The notes below the pieces were generated by a model. It saw only the letters and a list, made by a program, of their open reading frames with translations. It was not told the origin of the DNA and did no database searches. Positions 32,669 to 52,768 of a stretch of DNA of 64,000 nt are shown here, one piece after another. The translations under genes were made by a program, and so were the position numbers. Source of the stretch: Aotearoamyces nothofagi (Eukaryota; Ascomycota; Leotiomycetes; Leotiales; Tympanidaceae); assembly GCA_015345905.1 (NCBI GenBank), contig JADDTR010000021.1, positions 248,001 to 312,000 of the forward strand, in the 5' to 3' direction. Positions within the stretch are counted from its first letter, which is position 1, and every line of letters begins with the position of its first letter.

Positions 32669-33865
32669 TATGCTAAGGCTGCGTTGAGAGCACGACAAAG
32701 AGCCAGCTGATGGAGATTTGCTAGCTAACAGATCTCAATGATTATATTCCGCACTGGGTGTCGTGGGTTGGCAACAACTATAAAATGCACGTTATTTTTC
32801 GAGTAGTCTAGAATGGTCGTTAATGATGGTGAGGAGACGCGACTTCGGAAGACGCGTTAATTACTTTATGCCTCAAAGGTAAGGCTTCTTTCTACATGTA
32901 GCCCCGATATACCTCTACCTACAATCTGCCTGTGTACTTACTGACGTTCTGATCCATTTAGCTTGCCAATATGGCAATATATATTGTCTCCCTATCTGCC
33001 TTGTCTTTAGATATCTCAGAACTGCTAAGTTAATACCAACAAATTCTAAATTATTCTTTCTCTTGCCCTCTTACAAGCCCATTTCCAACTTTACAGAAAC
33101 CGCCGAAACGCTAAATGTAACGTGAAAATGAATCGAATATTCCTTATTAGTAACACCTCAACAATTAGTTATACTATCAAAATAAATCTGAATCGTTATA
33201 CACGAGGACATATAAATAAACGCCAGGCGATAGGTGAAATCGCAACCGAGCGCAGATCCCCAAGCCCATCCTATCAAACTCTCAACAGCGTGCACTTCCT
33301 TCCAACCCCCTTCAGGATTTCCCCCCCCCAAAAAGCCTCATTTTATCGCACCAAATCCCTATCCAATACCACATACTATCCGGCACCAAATCCTTTCGTC
33401 TCCAGTTTCCCTTCCATCTTAAAAAGCCCGCCACGGCGCTAGCCAAGCCCGCTAGGAATGCACGACACAAGGTGAACTAGTCGCATTGCTCAAGATTCCC
33501 TAGAATGTTACCTTATGTATGTACATGCTAGGATGCTAGTTTAGAGAAGCTCGCCATACTACCTTATAGCGATGTAGTTATTTGCTTTGTGTTAGATGTT
33601 GGGTCGTTCGAGCTTATGGATACATCGTAGATTGCAAGATGGGCAGTCGATATTCAGTCAAGGCCCTACTCGCGTATAAAAGCATCATCTCTTATATACC
33701 TAAGTTGCAGCTAAGGCTACAGGTTAGCGCTACTTCACGTCGTCTTGATATACGTAGTTCGAGGTATGCGGCAGAGTTCTCTGCAACCTGCAAGCCTCTT
33801 GCTATAGTCGACTTATTAGGCGTTTGATGTGCCTCCAGAGAGCTGTTTGATAAATCGTTGCAATA
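32669..33865. other. Intergenic, no gene seen
   Basis: About 1.2 kb between two - strand genes. 33000-33220 is AT-rich. A C run lies near 33320-33332. Open frames are short and lack family resemblance. Confidence 0.6.
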
Positions 33866-35387
33866 TTAATCTAACAGCTCTGCGTCATCCCAATCGCTAT
33901 CAACAACAGTATTCAGACGTTCTGGACCATCTGTATAAACTGTTCCGCAACTCCTGAGCCTAGTAGTAGAAATTCCACTTGCTGTAGACTCCGTATCGTC
34001 ATCATCATTAGAGTCATCAATGACATGGTATGTTTCGACCTGTTCGCTGACCGAATTCGCAAAGCGGGCATCTTCCCTCCCAACGTCTAAATCTCCATCG
34101 CCATCCTCACCCAAATTACTGTCATCCATATCTTCTTCATCGACATCATTCTCATCCTCGTCGTCATTAGATAATACGAAAGGAGCGGACTGAGCTTCCT
34201 TTACTTTTTTCGGTTTCGTTTTCTTCTCTTTTATAGCCTTAACTCGGGGCTTTTTAAGTAATTTCTCAACCTCTTTCTGACCCCTTATCCTCAACGTCAC
34301 GTCCTTCATCACATCAATCCACTTCGTCATCTCTCCACAATCAGGACACTTTCCTTCAATTGGCACCATTGTGTAATACCCATCCTCTGCCTCAGTCGCC
34401 AAGAAATGGTTCGACAAGCACGTCAAATGGCTGATACTCTCGCAGCTTGGATTTGGACACACGGCGTATATACCGGCATCGTGCATGATAGATTCCGTGC
34501 AGACAGCACATGAAGCCTCTAGCTCAAAATCTATGATAGATTTTGATTTCTCGAGATGTAGTTTCTGTGCTTTGTAGCCAATATCAAGCGCTGTGATGCC
34601 GTATAGCGGTGCCTCCTCTGTTCTACATTTCTTACTATCACGTAGGCTGTTGTCAGATTCTGCGAGTGTCTCCTCCTGTTGGACTTCCTGTGGAGGATGC
34701 AATTTTTGGGAGGCATTATCTAGGCTAGGATTTGTAGGGAAGTCAGCATGGATGGGAAGCGAGGAGCGAACGTCTTCGACTGAATTCGCCGAAAAGCGCG
34801 CCCATGATTTATGGACATCTGGCGCGAAGAAACGGAGTTCGAGAGGCCAGCGAGAAAATGACGGGACGCGTAAGAGTAGGTGTAAGTTTGAGAGGAGGGA
34901 TATGAGGGTATGTTGAGGGCGCTTCGGCCGACCTGACTTCTTCTTTTGGGTTGGCAGGGTGAGACGAGAGGACGATGGGATGTGAAGCGTTAAATGCGGG
35001 TTTTGCCATGCCCATCTACGGAACTGATATCAGTTTTACGACTCAATCAAGCGTTCATATTACAGCCCGAATGAACATCAGGCTGTAAACAAGGTCCACG
35101 TGATATGAATACGGCACGTGATAAGGACTGGCCTAAGAGACAGGTCTGGCTTACTCGAACTGGAGTGCAGCAATATGGCTAGGAAATCCTGTGACAATTA
35201 CCGCCATCTCCCAGGGTCTCACATTGACCCGCGACGTACGCACCGCTCCTCCCTTGGAGACGCCATTGTGCTGTCGAAGCCGTCGCACAGGGTTTGGCGT
35301 CGAGCCAATGTACAAGCTGCTGTGCCGCACTGTAGAGCGCAAGAGGTAGCAGCAGTAAAAGGCAGGAATGGGACGCTCGAGAGGCAT
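33866..35387 (-). CDS. slx1: Structure-specific endonuclease subunit Slx1 (GIY-YIG)
   Basis: Catalytic subunit of Slx1-Slx4, which cuts branched DNA such as Holliday junctions and stalled forks. Exons are 35387-35155 and 35015-33866 (460 residues). The GIY-YIG domain (about residues 8-85) shows [29 protein letters not shown] with the catalytic Tyr and Arg, and LQFE with the metal-binding Glu, followed across the splice by WAWQNPH. The C-terminal RING/PHD-like zinc finger (about 246-310) has CAVC, CPNPSC, HLTC and CPDC. A Lys-rich stretch and a long Asp/Glu tail follow. The 139-base intron ends CCGTAG. Domain order matches fungal Slx1. Confidence 0.93.
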
Positions 35388-42629
<7,242 letters not shown>

Positions 42630-44358
42630 TGTAACATATGAGGCACAGAGAAGATATTACTTGTGCTGTAGTGATTAGGATCGCTCTTTGATTTTATCTC
42701 TGCAAAGGTGTTATAAGGCATCACGGAAAAGGAAACGCACAGTCGAGTCACGAGACTTGTTGACGTCCCTGGATCAGGTGTGGGAAAGGAGCTTTACTTT
42801 TAATTTAGTGGAGTTCCGTTCTAATGTATTGAAGGACAGGGTGAGGTCATTTGCATTAGACTTTTTTTTTTCCCCTTTCAAAATCGCACCGTCGGAGCTA
42901 GTAAGAGCAAAATGAACTTTGTATGGTTTGCTTTTTAAAAGGATGTATTATTGCTGCTGCATGCGGTGCTAGGTGGGATGTTGTGTAAAACGGATCATAT
43001 AGCTAAGAAACAGGTGCCTTCTTAACGGTGCTGCTGTATTATTCAATATTTGATAGCTACCTATGCATCTTGAAGTAGTGATATTGTAAGTGACTGTTAT
43101 GGTTAATTGTAAGGCTACGGGCTTATGCAATTCTATTGGCGTTCATTGAATAAAGCATTATTCACCTACTAGAGACCGGATATCATCAAGAGCATTAGAA
43201 TACTAGTAGACGCTGCTTTGGCAGCTTCTTTGTGGAGACTCCGAAGTTGTATTGATGTCAGCCGATATGTCTAAAATATTATCCTATCTCTACAGCCTTC
43301 GTCTTTTCGGCACCTCAACTCTCCTCTTCTCTAGAAATCCCAGAGACAATATTCGTCGCCATGTGGGTTTTGGAGGTTTATGAATGAGGCTGTTGGGGTC
43401 TTGGTCCATCCCTCTGCAGGGGGCATGAGCGTAGGCTTGAGGTGGAAGTGAGGTGCTTGGTGTTTCATTGCTGTCGTTTCCTCAGGGGCGTTTTTCGTTT
43501 AATTTGTTGGTATGCGAGGGAGATTGCTGATATGTTGGATGGAGAGGTGGATAGAAGGAGGTGTCTTGGCTCCCCAGACTAGCTCTCTTACAGAAACCTG
43601 CAATAGTCCTAGTCTTAGTGACCACCTCCTATCCAACGTTTGTGAGCTTCTACTCCTCATCGCAAATCACTATCTAATACCTCTTCTCGGTTTCTTTTTG
43701 TCTTGCAGACCGTTTTGGATCCAACAAATATTTTCTGAGATGTCGTCATTGGTGGACTCGATAAGCCGCGCCGTTCACCAATGGCATGCTATACTCTTTA
43801 AGTTCGTTGGGAAGCTTGTTCTCAAGGTAGGTGTAAAGATTTCGTCGTCATTATTTGTGCTGTCGTCGTTCATATTCCTGCTGCTGTTTATATTCTTGTC
43901 GCTATTCATTATTTTGGTGTCGTTCGGTTCTGCTCGTTATTAACATTTCTTGCCATATCCCCTTGGCCCTTATGCGGGCGGATCGTCTACACCCTCACTT
44001 GCATCTTCGTATTTCTTGTCAACAACAGCCTCTACTTCACTTAACATCATAGTTAATGGGAAGATTACACAATATCATCGATACATTACAGTGAATTTCA
44101 GTTTCAATATTGGAACTCCTAATCAGATTCTTGAATATATACCTTTCTTCTCAAGAGTCCAGCACTTCCTCTCCATCTTCAGGATTGACAATAGTCTTCC
44201 TGTCTTCTCCATTCATACCTGTCTTCTCTACACAGTAGGAAGCAGAGTTCACATCTACATCACGTTGTTTGCAAGGAACTTTGGGCGCTTGTAACGTTGA
44301 TAGCAAACAAATTTAGCAAACATCGCACGGCAATATCGCATATCTCTCCCATATCACC
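42630..44358. other. Intergenic region and CT-rich leader of the SET gene
   Basis: 1.73 kb. The first 600 bases are AT-rich 3' flank with a T run at 42864. From 43560 to 44340 the + strand is pyrimidine-rich with GTCGTCGTTCATATTC-like wording reminiscent of the array at 2260-3060. A stretch at 43741-43827 could encode a short peptide beginning MSSLVDSISRAVHQWH and ending at a GTAGGT donor, but no partner exon was found. Confidence 0.5.
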
Positions 44359-46523
44359 ATGCCTCCTATTATCCAGATATCTTCGATTTCTAGTGCAGAA
44401 GCGATGCTGACGATTCCTAAAGATTTGAAACTGGCTATTCGCCTCAAGAGCCATAGCACTCCATCTATGGAAAGGCCGTTGATCCCACCAAGAGACCCTA
44501 TGAATATATCATGCCCCAATGCACCAGAGCAGGCATCCAGGGAGCGGGTAGTTGTTACAGACTCTACGAATACAATCACAAACGGATTCCACATGGCAAC
44601 TCCAAAAGTCACTGATACCATGGCTGAGTCAGTGGGATCCAATGCCAATGGCTCCATTTCTAATCTAGAACAAGTTCGGAGGAGGAGCAGAAGTGAACAT
44701 TATCCAGCAGAAGGGAGTACCTGTCCAACCAGCAAGCCCAGTTCTGCCACGAGTTTGATAGAGTCAAGAGTGGATGCGGACATAAAACAATGGCGAGGAA
44801 CAAGCGTCGTCCAAGGTTCAGACTATATAGACTTGAAGAAGAAGGTACCTCTCCTTAAACTTACACATCTTCTTCTCAGCCTGCTAACATTTCATAGGAT
44901 GATGTCAAATGCCTCATTAACCTTAGAGAAGAGGCCGAGGCCGATATCAAGCAAAGTCCCTACGATCCACATAATTGGCTACGCATTACCATTGTTTACC
45001 ACCAACTAGCCTTTAGTGATATATATACTACCACAGCATACAAAGCACTCATCCTTGTCAGGCATGGCCTTGGCCTTGGTACCGACAAAGTACTTGCTCA
45101 GAGGGTCCGCTCTGCAGTAGCTAAACGAATATCGGTTTCCGCCTTTGTCATTGTCGAAGATGAACTCGACAGCCTCTATCTTGAAGCCTGGAAGGCTTTT
45201 ATAAGTGGATTGCTCGATTGTTCTGCTCTCTGGGACGGCCTGAAAGAAGCCAAGACTGCAATCAGAGCTTTCCCGAATGATCCCGATCTCCTTTATCTGG
45301 AAAGCGAGCTTAAGCGGGGATTTCAGCTGAAGAATGCCGAGTTGATGGAGTGTGACATCCGGGGAGCAAGCTTGAAGATTTTCAGCCGAAATGGAGGTGT
45401 TTATAAGCGTCGATACCCTTGGCTCCCCAACGAGCTCTTTGTTCGGACACCTGAGCTACTTGAACAAATCAATATTTCGATAAACTCTTCGAACTGTAGA
45501 GTACAGCGAGCCTTGGCCAGGCCAGCTGACCTCTCTGAGTCCACAAATGACGTTGGACCACTGGGAATATTTGCATCACGCCCGATCCAGAAGAATGAAA
45601 TCCTGCTTGTTGATCGAAATATTACCTCGGTTTCCAACATTGAGCCAGCGAAACTTAAAAACTGCGATGCTTGTCACGCTTCTTTAGCCCCGGCCCATGT
45701 ACACCAGTCAGAGGTTCGGTTCCCAAAATGTTGCAAGGAGGTTGTATACTGCAGCCAGGCATGCATTGAGTTGGCAACTGGGTCACATGGATACCACAAT
45801 GTTCTCTGCGGTCAAGATTTTAGATGGTTATACGAAGGTGCAGGTGCAGGGGTGAGCCAAAACGCAAATTGGAGGCCGCTTCTATTGCTTCGTATCTTTG
45901 CAATCGTCATTGCAGACCTACCCTTCAAAGAAACAAAGCTGCATCCCCTTCAGCATCCTCTAATCGCCCGTCTTACAGCCGGTTACGGGCCCTCTACGAC
46001 ATCGCCCTGTGTCCAAGAGTGGACATACTATACGCACATTCTAGCCCCGACGAAGATCCTAACACAGTTAGGAATCGACGTATTCACCAATTTCAATTGG
46101 GCGCCGGAAGTGATACACACTATTTACTGGAGGATCACTAATAATGCTTCTAAAACTACAACCGTAACCGTTGACAAGAATGGCAACGAGAAAGAATGGG
46201 ACCTAACAGGTATCAGTCCTGACTTCATCTTCTTTAACCACAGCTGCAAGCCAAAGGTTACCTGGCGAAGTGCCGGAGCCTGTGTTTCACAAGATGGCTC
46301 TGGCGCCAAGCTGAGGTGGGGAACCGGAATCGCAGTCGTAGGAGGAAAGTCGCCTGGTGGGGTCGAGATGATCAAAACAGGGAGCAGCGCAATGATTTGC
46401 GTTGCTACGGAAGACATCAAAGAGGGCGAAGAGTGCCGGATTGCATATATGCCAGTCGAAGAGAGCAAAACAGGACTGAAGAAGTGGTTCGAAGATGGAT
46501 GTGGCTGCGAAGCTTGCGAGTAA
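44359..46523 (+). CDS. SET-domain protein with MYND-like zinc finger (SmyD-like lysine methyltransferase)
   Basis: Predicted protein-lysine methyltransferase; target unknown. Exons are 44359-44844 and 44898-46523 (703 residues); the intron has branch site CTGCTAACAT. The N-terminal third is disordered. A helical, TPR-like part follows (DPHNWLRITIVYHQLA, AKTAIRAFPNDPDLLYLESEL). The split SET domain starts at GPLGIFASRPIQKNEILLVDR. It is interrupted by a zinc-binding insert (CDACHASLAP, KCCKEVVYCSQACIE, HNVLCGQDF) in the MYND position, then continues with ISPDFIFFNHSCKP (the NHSC cofactor site) and GEECRIAYMP. The protein ends with a post-SET-like GCGCEACE. The layout matches fungal SmyD relatives. 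Confidence 0.9.
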
Positions 46524-46969
46524 GATCGGTCTGGCCCGGTGTTGGGTGAGGCAAAGGTTGGACAATAGCTTTGACCTCTATATTCAGGATTGGCCATACG
46601 GACTCCCAGAGGCATTTTGCATTGTTGGAGTTTCAGAGCTAGAGAGCTAGGATATTAGAACAGTAGATAGACTTGGTCATAGAATTGAACTTATTAACAG
46701 CAATATTTAACCAGCAGTCAGACTTTTTAACTAAATCGTTTGATGTGACCATTGGCAATTATATTAATTATGACATTAGGTAACTTTAGATAGGTTGGTT
46801 ATATCAGATGGCTAGGCATGGTGGACATATCGCGGCGCTCACTATACAGTAGTGCACAGTTTCTGGTTCATTCACAATTGGCCTTGTGGCACTTGTACAT
46901 TGACGAGTACTTTACACAGCTATGGCTGCCCATCCATTATTCAACCCAGACGCCAACCGGTGCCGACTT
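46524..46969. other. Convergent 3' intergenic region
   Basis: 446 bases between the SET stop codon and the SF3A3 stop codon, AT-rich around 46680-46800. Nothing else seen. Confidence 0.65.
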
Positions 46970-48509
46970 TTACAGCAAGCCCTGCTTTTGCAAATCATAG
47001 TACACCTTTTCGGGCATGACGTTTCCTTCCGCATCCTCCATCTGCACCACACCGCCTTCCTCACTCTTTCCCTTCTTCTTCTCTCGTTGAATCTTGTCCC
47101 ATAATTTCAGTGCATCCTCAATCCCTGTAATCTCCCTAAACAGTGTTGTGTTGGTAATGCCCAAACACTTGAGGCCGTGGATGTGTCTCGCCTCATTGAA
47201 ATGCTTGTCAAATGCTCTCCGGCCCATATACACAAAGTTACCACAGATCTCACATGGGAATTCAACGCCAAGGCCGTGGAGCTTATATAGCCAGAACGGA
47301 ATTGGCTTGCCATCCCAAGCGAGCGGCAGCTTCAGAGGGTTGTAGATCTTCTCGTCGCTATCCGATTCGCTATCTGAATCGCCGCCTTCAGTAGTAGCTG
47401 ACGTTGAATCAGCAAAGAGCGCATCAAGTTCCATCTGGCGTTCTCGCTCGGTCATCCCTTGCTTCCGCTCGACGTTGACGCGAGTATCACTGCGCTCTTG
47501 TGACATTGCCGCAGCTAATCTCTTCACACGGTGTTCACGCTCTGCTATAGCCCGTTCCTTCAGTCGGAGTGTGTTTGCACCTCGCTTCTCAGCACCGTTG
47601 GACTCTCCGCCTGTCTCTGCTTGGCGAGCCGCGCGTTGTTCAGCGGCGCGGATGTGCTTCTTTCCTGTCAAATGCGCTTTGTACACGTTTGAATTGCTGA
47701 AGTCCTTTTCACAATCTGCGCACCATATTCCATTTACACTTCCGGTAGGGCCTACCTCTACTGCCCAGCCGGGAATATCGTTGGCTTCCCATGCTTTCGT
47801 GAAATCTTCTTCGAGACTCGAGAACAGCTGGTCTAGGTTTTCCAACGGCCGTGTTCTTTTCATGAAGCTCTCCAGGTAATCTGCAAGTTGCCCAACATAG
47901 GTGAAATACTGGTCTGTCATCTTGTCCGGGCGCTTTATCGCACATACTGGGGGCGCAAAGGTGTCGAATATGTCGAGATACTGTAGATATGTAGGGCGTT
48001 TGATTCCAGGAAGATTGACGTATAATTCATGAAGGCCAGTAAGATCGAGAAATCTCCCATATGCTTCCTCTCCAGTAAACATATTGTCAATCTCTGAGAC
48101 GACAACATCTCCTTCAGCAGGCGACTTCTTCTTGTACGCCCTTTCGAGATTTTCGACGGGCTCATTGGGGTATCTTGCGTGAAAGGATTTGATGTCGGAA
48201 AGTTGCTTATAGAATTCTCCTAGAGGCTCTCCAGTGCTTATATTTTGAATCTCTTTACTTCGCGCTCCATCTGCGTCTTTGTAGATGTCCAGCAGCCTCT
48301 TGGACTGGTTTTGTATGCGATCGAGGAATCCGGCAATCTGGTGGTCACGATTCAGACGTTCTCGAACCTGTATAGCCCAATCAGTATAAAACTATGGAGG
48401 TTGTCAGAATTGGACTGACCTGTCGTGGTTCTTCCGCAACTCTGTCACTGATTCCCTGCTCAAGCCTTTCGAGGTCCTCATGCAGGAACCTCTGCTCCTC
48501 TAATATCAT
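46970..48509 (-). CDS. sap61: Splicing factor 3A subunit 3 (SF3a60 / Prp9 / Sap61)
   Basis: Component of the U2 snRNP needed for prespliceosome formation. Exons are 48509-48420 and 48367-46970 (495 residues). The start MILEEQRFLHEDLERLEQ matches the conserved N terminus of the family, and the splice joins EEPRQ to VRERLNRDHQIAGFL. Then come LLDIYKDADGARSKEI, the SAP-like region with YLQYLDIFDTF, a first C2H2 finger (CADCEKDFSNSNVYKAH) and the C-terminal matrin-type finger CEICGNFVYMGRRAFDKHF, ending in RHIHGLKCLGI. A Glu/Lys stretch near the end is usual. It shares a promoter region with the divergent helicase gene. Confidence 0.95.
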
Positions 48510-48808
48510 GATGGCTGAGACGCGCTCACAATCCTTATTATAAAATACCCGTCGACTCAAGCGAGATATTCTTTGAGTAATCCGAGAGTCTGAATTGATA
48601 ACTTCTAGGGATTTCAAAAGGGTGGGTTGTGGCGATTGTAGATATGTTTGAATTACTATGAGGCCCTTGAGATTTCCAGAGATGCGGTCGCGCTAAGATT
48701 TTACTAGTCTCTCTCCGCCTTGCGCCTTCAGGAATTTTGATCACAATCACGACGACAAGATAACGTACAAGCACACTACCCGACTCTACACCCCCAAAAC
48801 AACTTAAT
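48510..48808. promoter_or_regulatory. Bidirectional promoter region of sap61 and fal1
   Basis: 299 bases separate the two start codons, which must include both leaders. Both products act on spliced or splicing RNA. The sequence is of mixed composition, and no classical TATA box or long palindrome is evident. Confidence 0.7.
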
Positions 48809-50115
48809 ATGGCGGACGGTATTGATCGCAAGGCGGAGGAGAGAATGGAGTTTACTACCTCCAAGGAGGTCTCAGTGGCGCCGACATTTGAGGCTGTAAG
48901 TAGCCATCACATTGGTCTAGTTGGACAAGCCGTACTAACTTCTACTCTAGATGCACTTGAAAGAGAACCTACTTCGAGGCATCTATGCATATGGTTACGA
49001 ATCACCCTCAGCTGTTCAGTCTCGAGCTATCGTCCAGATCTGCAAAGGTCGCGATACCATCGCCCAGGCCCAGTCTGGTACTGGTAAAACTGCTACATTT
49101 TCAATCAGTATGCTCCAGGTCATCGACACTGCTGTTCGTGAGACTCAGGCTCTTGTCCTCTCGCCTACTCGTGAATTGGCGACTCAAATTCAATCGGTCG
49201 TGATGGCATTGGGAGATTATATGAACGTACAGTGTCATGCTTGCATTGGAGGCACCAATGTCGGAGAGGATATTCGAAAGCTCGACTACGGCCAGCATAT
49301 TGTCTCCGGCACACCCGGACGTGTCGCTGACATGATCCGTCGCCGCAATCTCCGGACTCGTCACATTAAAATGCTGGTTCTCGATGAGGCTGACGAGCTG
49401 CTCAACCGGGGATTCAGAGAGCAGATCTACGACGTATACCGGTACCTACCACCTGCAACCCAGGTTGTGGTTGTCTCGGCTACCCTTCCATACGATGTGC
49501 TTGACATGACTACCAAGTTCATGACTGACCCAGTTCGTATTCTTGTCAAGCGTGACGAGCTTACCCTCGAAGGTCTCAAGCAGTACTTCATTGCTGTAGA
49601 GAAGGAGGAGTGGAAATTCGATACCCTATGTGATCTCTACGACACACTCACCATCACCCAGGCTGTCATTTTCTGCAACACTCGCCGGAAGGTCGACTGG
49701 CTGACTGACAAGATGCGCGAAGCCAACTTCACAGTCTCTTCGATGCACGGAGAGATGCCACAGAAGGAGCGAGACAGCATTATGCAAGATTTCCGACAGG
49801 GAAACTCGCGCGTGTTGATCTCGACAGACGTATGGGCTAGAGGCATCGATGTACAGCAGGTGTCCTTGGTGATCAACTACGATCTGCCTAGCAACCGTGA
49901 GAACTACATCCACAGAATCGGTCGTAGTGGACGTTTTGGACGGAAAGGTGTTGCGATCAACTTTGTTACAAGCGAGGATGTTAGGATCTTGCGAGACATT
50001 GAGTGTAAGTACCTTCTGTATTCTGTAATATGTTACAGATTGCTAATTGAAAGCAGTGTATTACTCAACCCAGATCGATGAGATGCCCATGAACGTTGCA
50101 GATCTGCTTTCATAG
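48809..50115 (+). CDS. fal1: DEAD-box ATP-dependent RNA helicase Fal1 / eIF4A-III
   Basis: RNA helicase of the eIF4A-III branch: exon-junction complex core in organisms that have one, 18S rRNA maturation in yeast. Exons are 48809-48895, 48951-50004 and 50057-50115 (399 residues). Motifs in order: AQSGTGKT (I), PTRELA (Ia), GG, TPGR (Ib), DEAD (II), SAT (III), [10 protein letters not shown] (IV), [10 protein letters not shown] (V) and [15 protein letters not shown] (VI). The C terminus [13 protein letters not shown] is diagnostic for Fal1 rather than eIF4A. All three exons are needed to give this end. Filamentous fungi retain an exon-junction complex, which fits the intron-rich genes seen here. 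Confidence 0.95.
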
Positions 50116-52768
50116 AGTCTGTTCGGTACAGGGTATGAGGGAAAATTGAGATGCTGATAGGATTTCATATCATGAAGCACGTCGCCTGTAGGGCACAAAG
50201 TGACGCGGAGGAAATGGGACTAAATTGCAAAAAGTAAGTCCACTAGGCCTCGTTGTTTCAAGTTTATTCTAGAGCACGCGTCTCCCATTTTTAATATTCG
50301 CTAACCCACTGGCCTTTTAAATAGAGATGTCTAAATTTGATCAACGAATTACCAAGATTCACCTACGGTGATCTTTTGGGCAAAAGCTGGACAACTGCAT
50401 TGGCGTTTCGTCTCAAGCACAGGGCAGGATGTGTACTTTATTTGGTCTCTCGGATATCAGGGAAAATAGCAGTAAAGATACCTCGATAAAATGAAAATCT
50501 CGTCTAGGAATCCTATAAATCTACAGAGATTGAGTGTATTAAAATTAAGAAATCTCGCATAGCATGTTGCTCTGACCCTCGAATATTTTGACCAAATTTT
50601 ATAACCGGAGGACAGTACATACGTCAGGGTACCCGCCTACCCAAGCTTCCCACAAACTCCACAGCCAACGTAGAACAAACAGGCATCCTGAGCGGAATGC
50701 AGTGCATGTACAGATAATGTAGAAAGCCATCATCGTACAGCGACATAGCCAGATCTGCTTGCTCGTGGCAGGAGACTGTGTCTCACAGCGCCTCTTCATT
50801 GATGGCCGATCAGACTTGCAGTGTTTCACCTCTCTAGCTATTTCCCCTTTTAGTTACACGGCGATGCTCTCCCCACATCCCCCGCCGTAAAATCCGGAAT
50901 GCAAAACACGGCGCCCATGCATACTTACGCACGTATAGTCCTTGTCGCAAATCAGATGATTCGGATCAAAGGCACTGATAGAGGCTCCGAGAGTCCACGA
51001 TGCGAGAGCAGTGCTGTCCTGTGTACGGTGTGGTGTACCTGAGGTCGGGGAGTCGTGGAGTTGTAGTTTGCTTGGATCTCAGGTATAGTGTAGGATGCGA
51101 TGCATGCCGTTGATTGTGTACCCTCGCACGTCCAGCTCCCTTGCTGTAGCGGCTCCTCTGTGCCAGACCCCCAGCGTCATATGCAGTAGTATATATATAT
51201 GTACGTACTCGCTGTACTCGCAGTACTGTCCTCTGCATATAATCGTCATCTAGAGGGCAATCCAGGCTGAAGGAAGCGCGGGCGTTAGCTGCCGAGGACA
51301 GAATCTAGCAGGAGCCACAGGGCATTTCGCAGGGCATTGGCGGGCGTCCTGCCTTGTCCTGTCCTGTCGGGGTTGCTGTAGCTTGTCGCGAGTACAAGCT
51401 GGGACGGGGTCGCCGGCGCTGTGATTCGTTGCTAAGCCTCTGTCGCTGCTAGACTAGGATTGGTAGACCGTTTCATCCAGACGCCCATCGCCGTCGCTCC
51501 TGCCAACGTCGCTCAGCCGCCGACGGACGTCCACTGCCTTACCACCTGACCGCCCACCCACACGCCAACTACCCGTTTCTAGGGGGGCGGGGGAGGAGAG
51601 AGGCATGCACGCTGGATCCTCTGCTGCATCTAGAGGCTCTCTCTCTCTCTCTCTCTCCATATTCCTACGGCATTCTCGTGGGAAAGAACAAACGTTCATC
51701 TGCCATTGTGTTGCCGCCCGACGCAAGGGAGCGTCTTCCTCCCCCAGCAGCGCTTAAGGAGCCACTGGACATCTTTGGCAGCCATCCGTCCGTGCTGGCG
51801 ATGGACATCCGGACGTGCTTCTTTTCGTGAAGTATGCTTGCGGTTGAGCCCCTGGATTGCTCGACCCTTGGTAGCACGGAGCTCCCACGTCTCAGCATCA
51901 TGGAGGCACCCTGTGCCATACCTGGTACTGGGCCATGCTGAGTCCCTTGCCAGGACCTTAATCTCTATGGCATGCGCAGTAAACGCATTCCACTTTATTT
52001 TTCCATCCGATTAAATCTCTTGGCTTTTCTTTCTTCTCGTCGTTGGGCAACCTTCGTTCTGCCTTGCGCTCTCTCATCCCCCTCTCTCTTTTCCAACCCT
52101 GCGATTTCGTGTCGGGCTTTCATTCCTTCAACTGCGCTGCGCAGCTTCGTAAATATATTGTTCAATCATTCTTTTCTGAGTCGAAGCAAGACCTTCGATA
52201 TTCCACGCTCTCTAAGAAAGCCAAGAGCTTTGTTCACTCCTTCGTTGCTAAGCGCGGACCGCTCTAAACGACGACAAAGGGAAAAGGAAATCGGCATAGC
52301 CAGCCCACCCCGAGAGATAAAGGATCAGTGTTTTGATAAGTAGGACATCCAGAGACGTTGGCATCTGGTTGCCTGCTTGGAGAAGGTGAAAAAGACTGGA
52401 GTCGGAAAGTATTGGATGATATACTTAAGTTGGCTTGGAGGAAAGCATTTATCAAAACGCATTCATCACGGTTGTTCGCACTACATCAGCTATTGGATTA
52501 TTTGGGCTGGGTGCGAAGCGCGCTACAGGGCGCTAAAAGTGTACAGCAAGAACTGAGAAGGCTTGTTGGCAGAAATCTTTGTCGAGGAGATATAAATTTG
52601 GCGCAGCAAGCAACTTGAACCCCGCACCACAAACACAACACAACATAAACCTTCAACAATACTTTCCGATAACTTCTCAAGGCCAGTCCTGGGATACTCA
52701 TCGATCCATCCCTCCCTCTGTTGGTCTCTCGATCTTCGTCCTTGTCCCCTATTCTTTCTACCGATACA
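50116..52768. other. 2.65-kb intergenic region with simple repeats upstream of the DUF1996 gene
   Basis: It contains TA-rich dinucleotides (about 51188-51200), TCCTGTCCTGTC (about 51356), a 21-base CT tract (about 51637-51657), and a CT-rich leader from 51990 to 52300. The open frame 52358-52618 lies in the probable leader of the DUF1996 gene; it could be an upstream open reading frame, but resembles no known protein. No RNA gene recognised. Confidence 0.55.
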
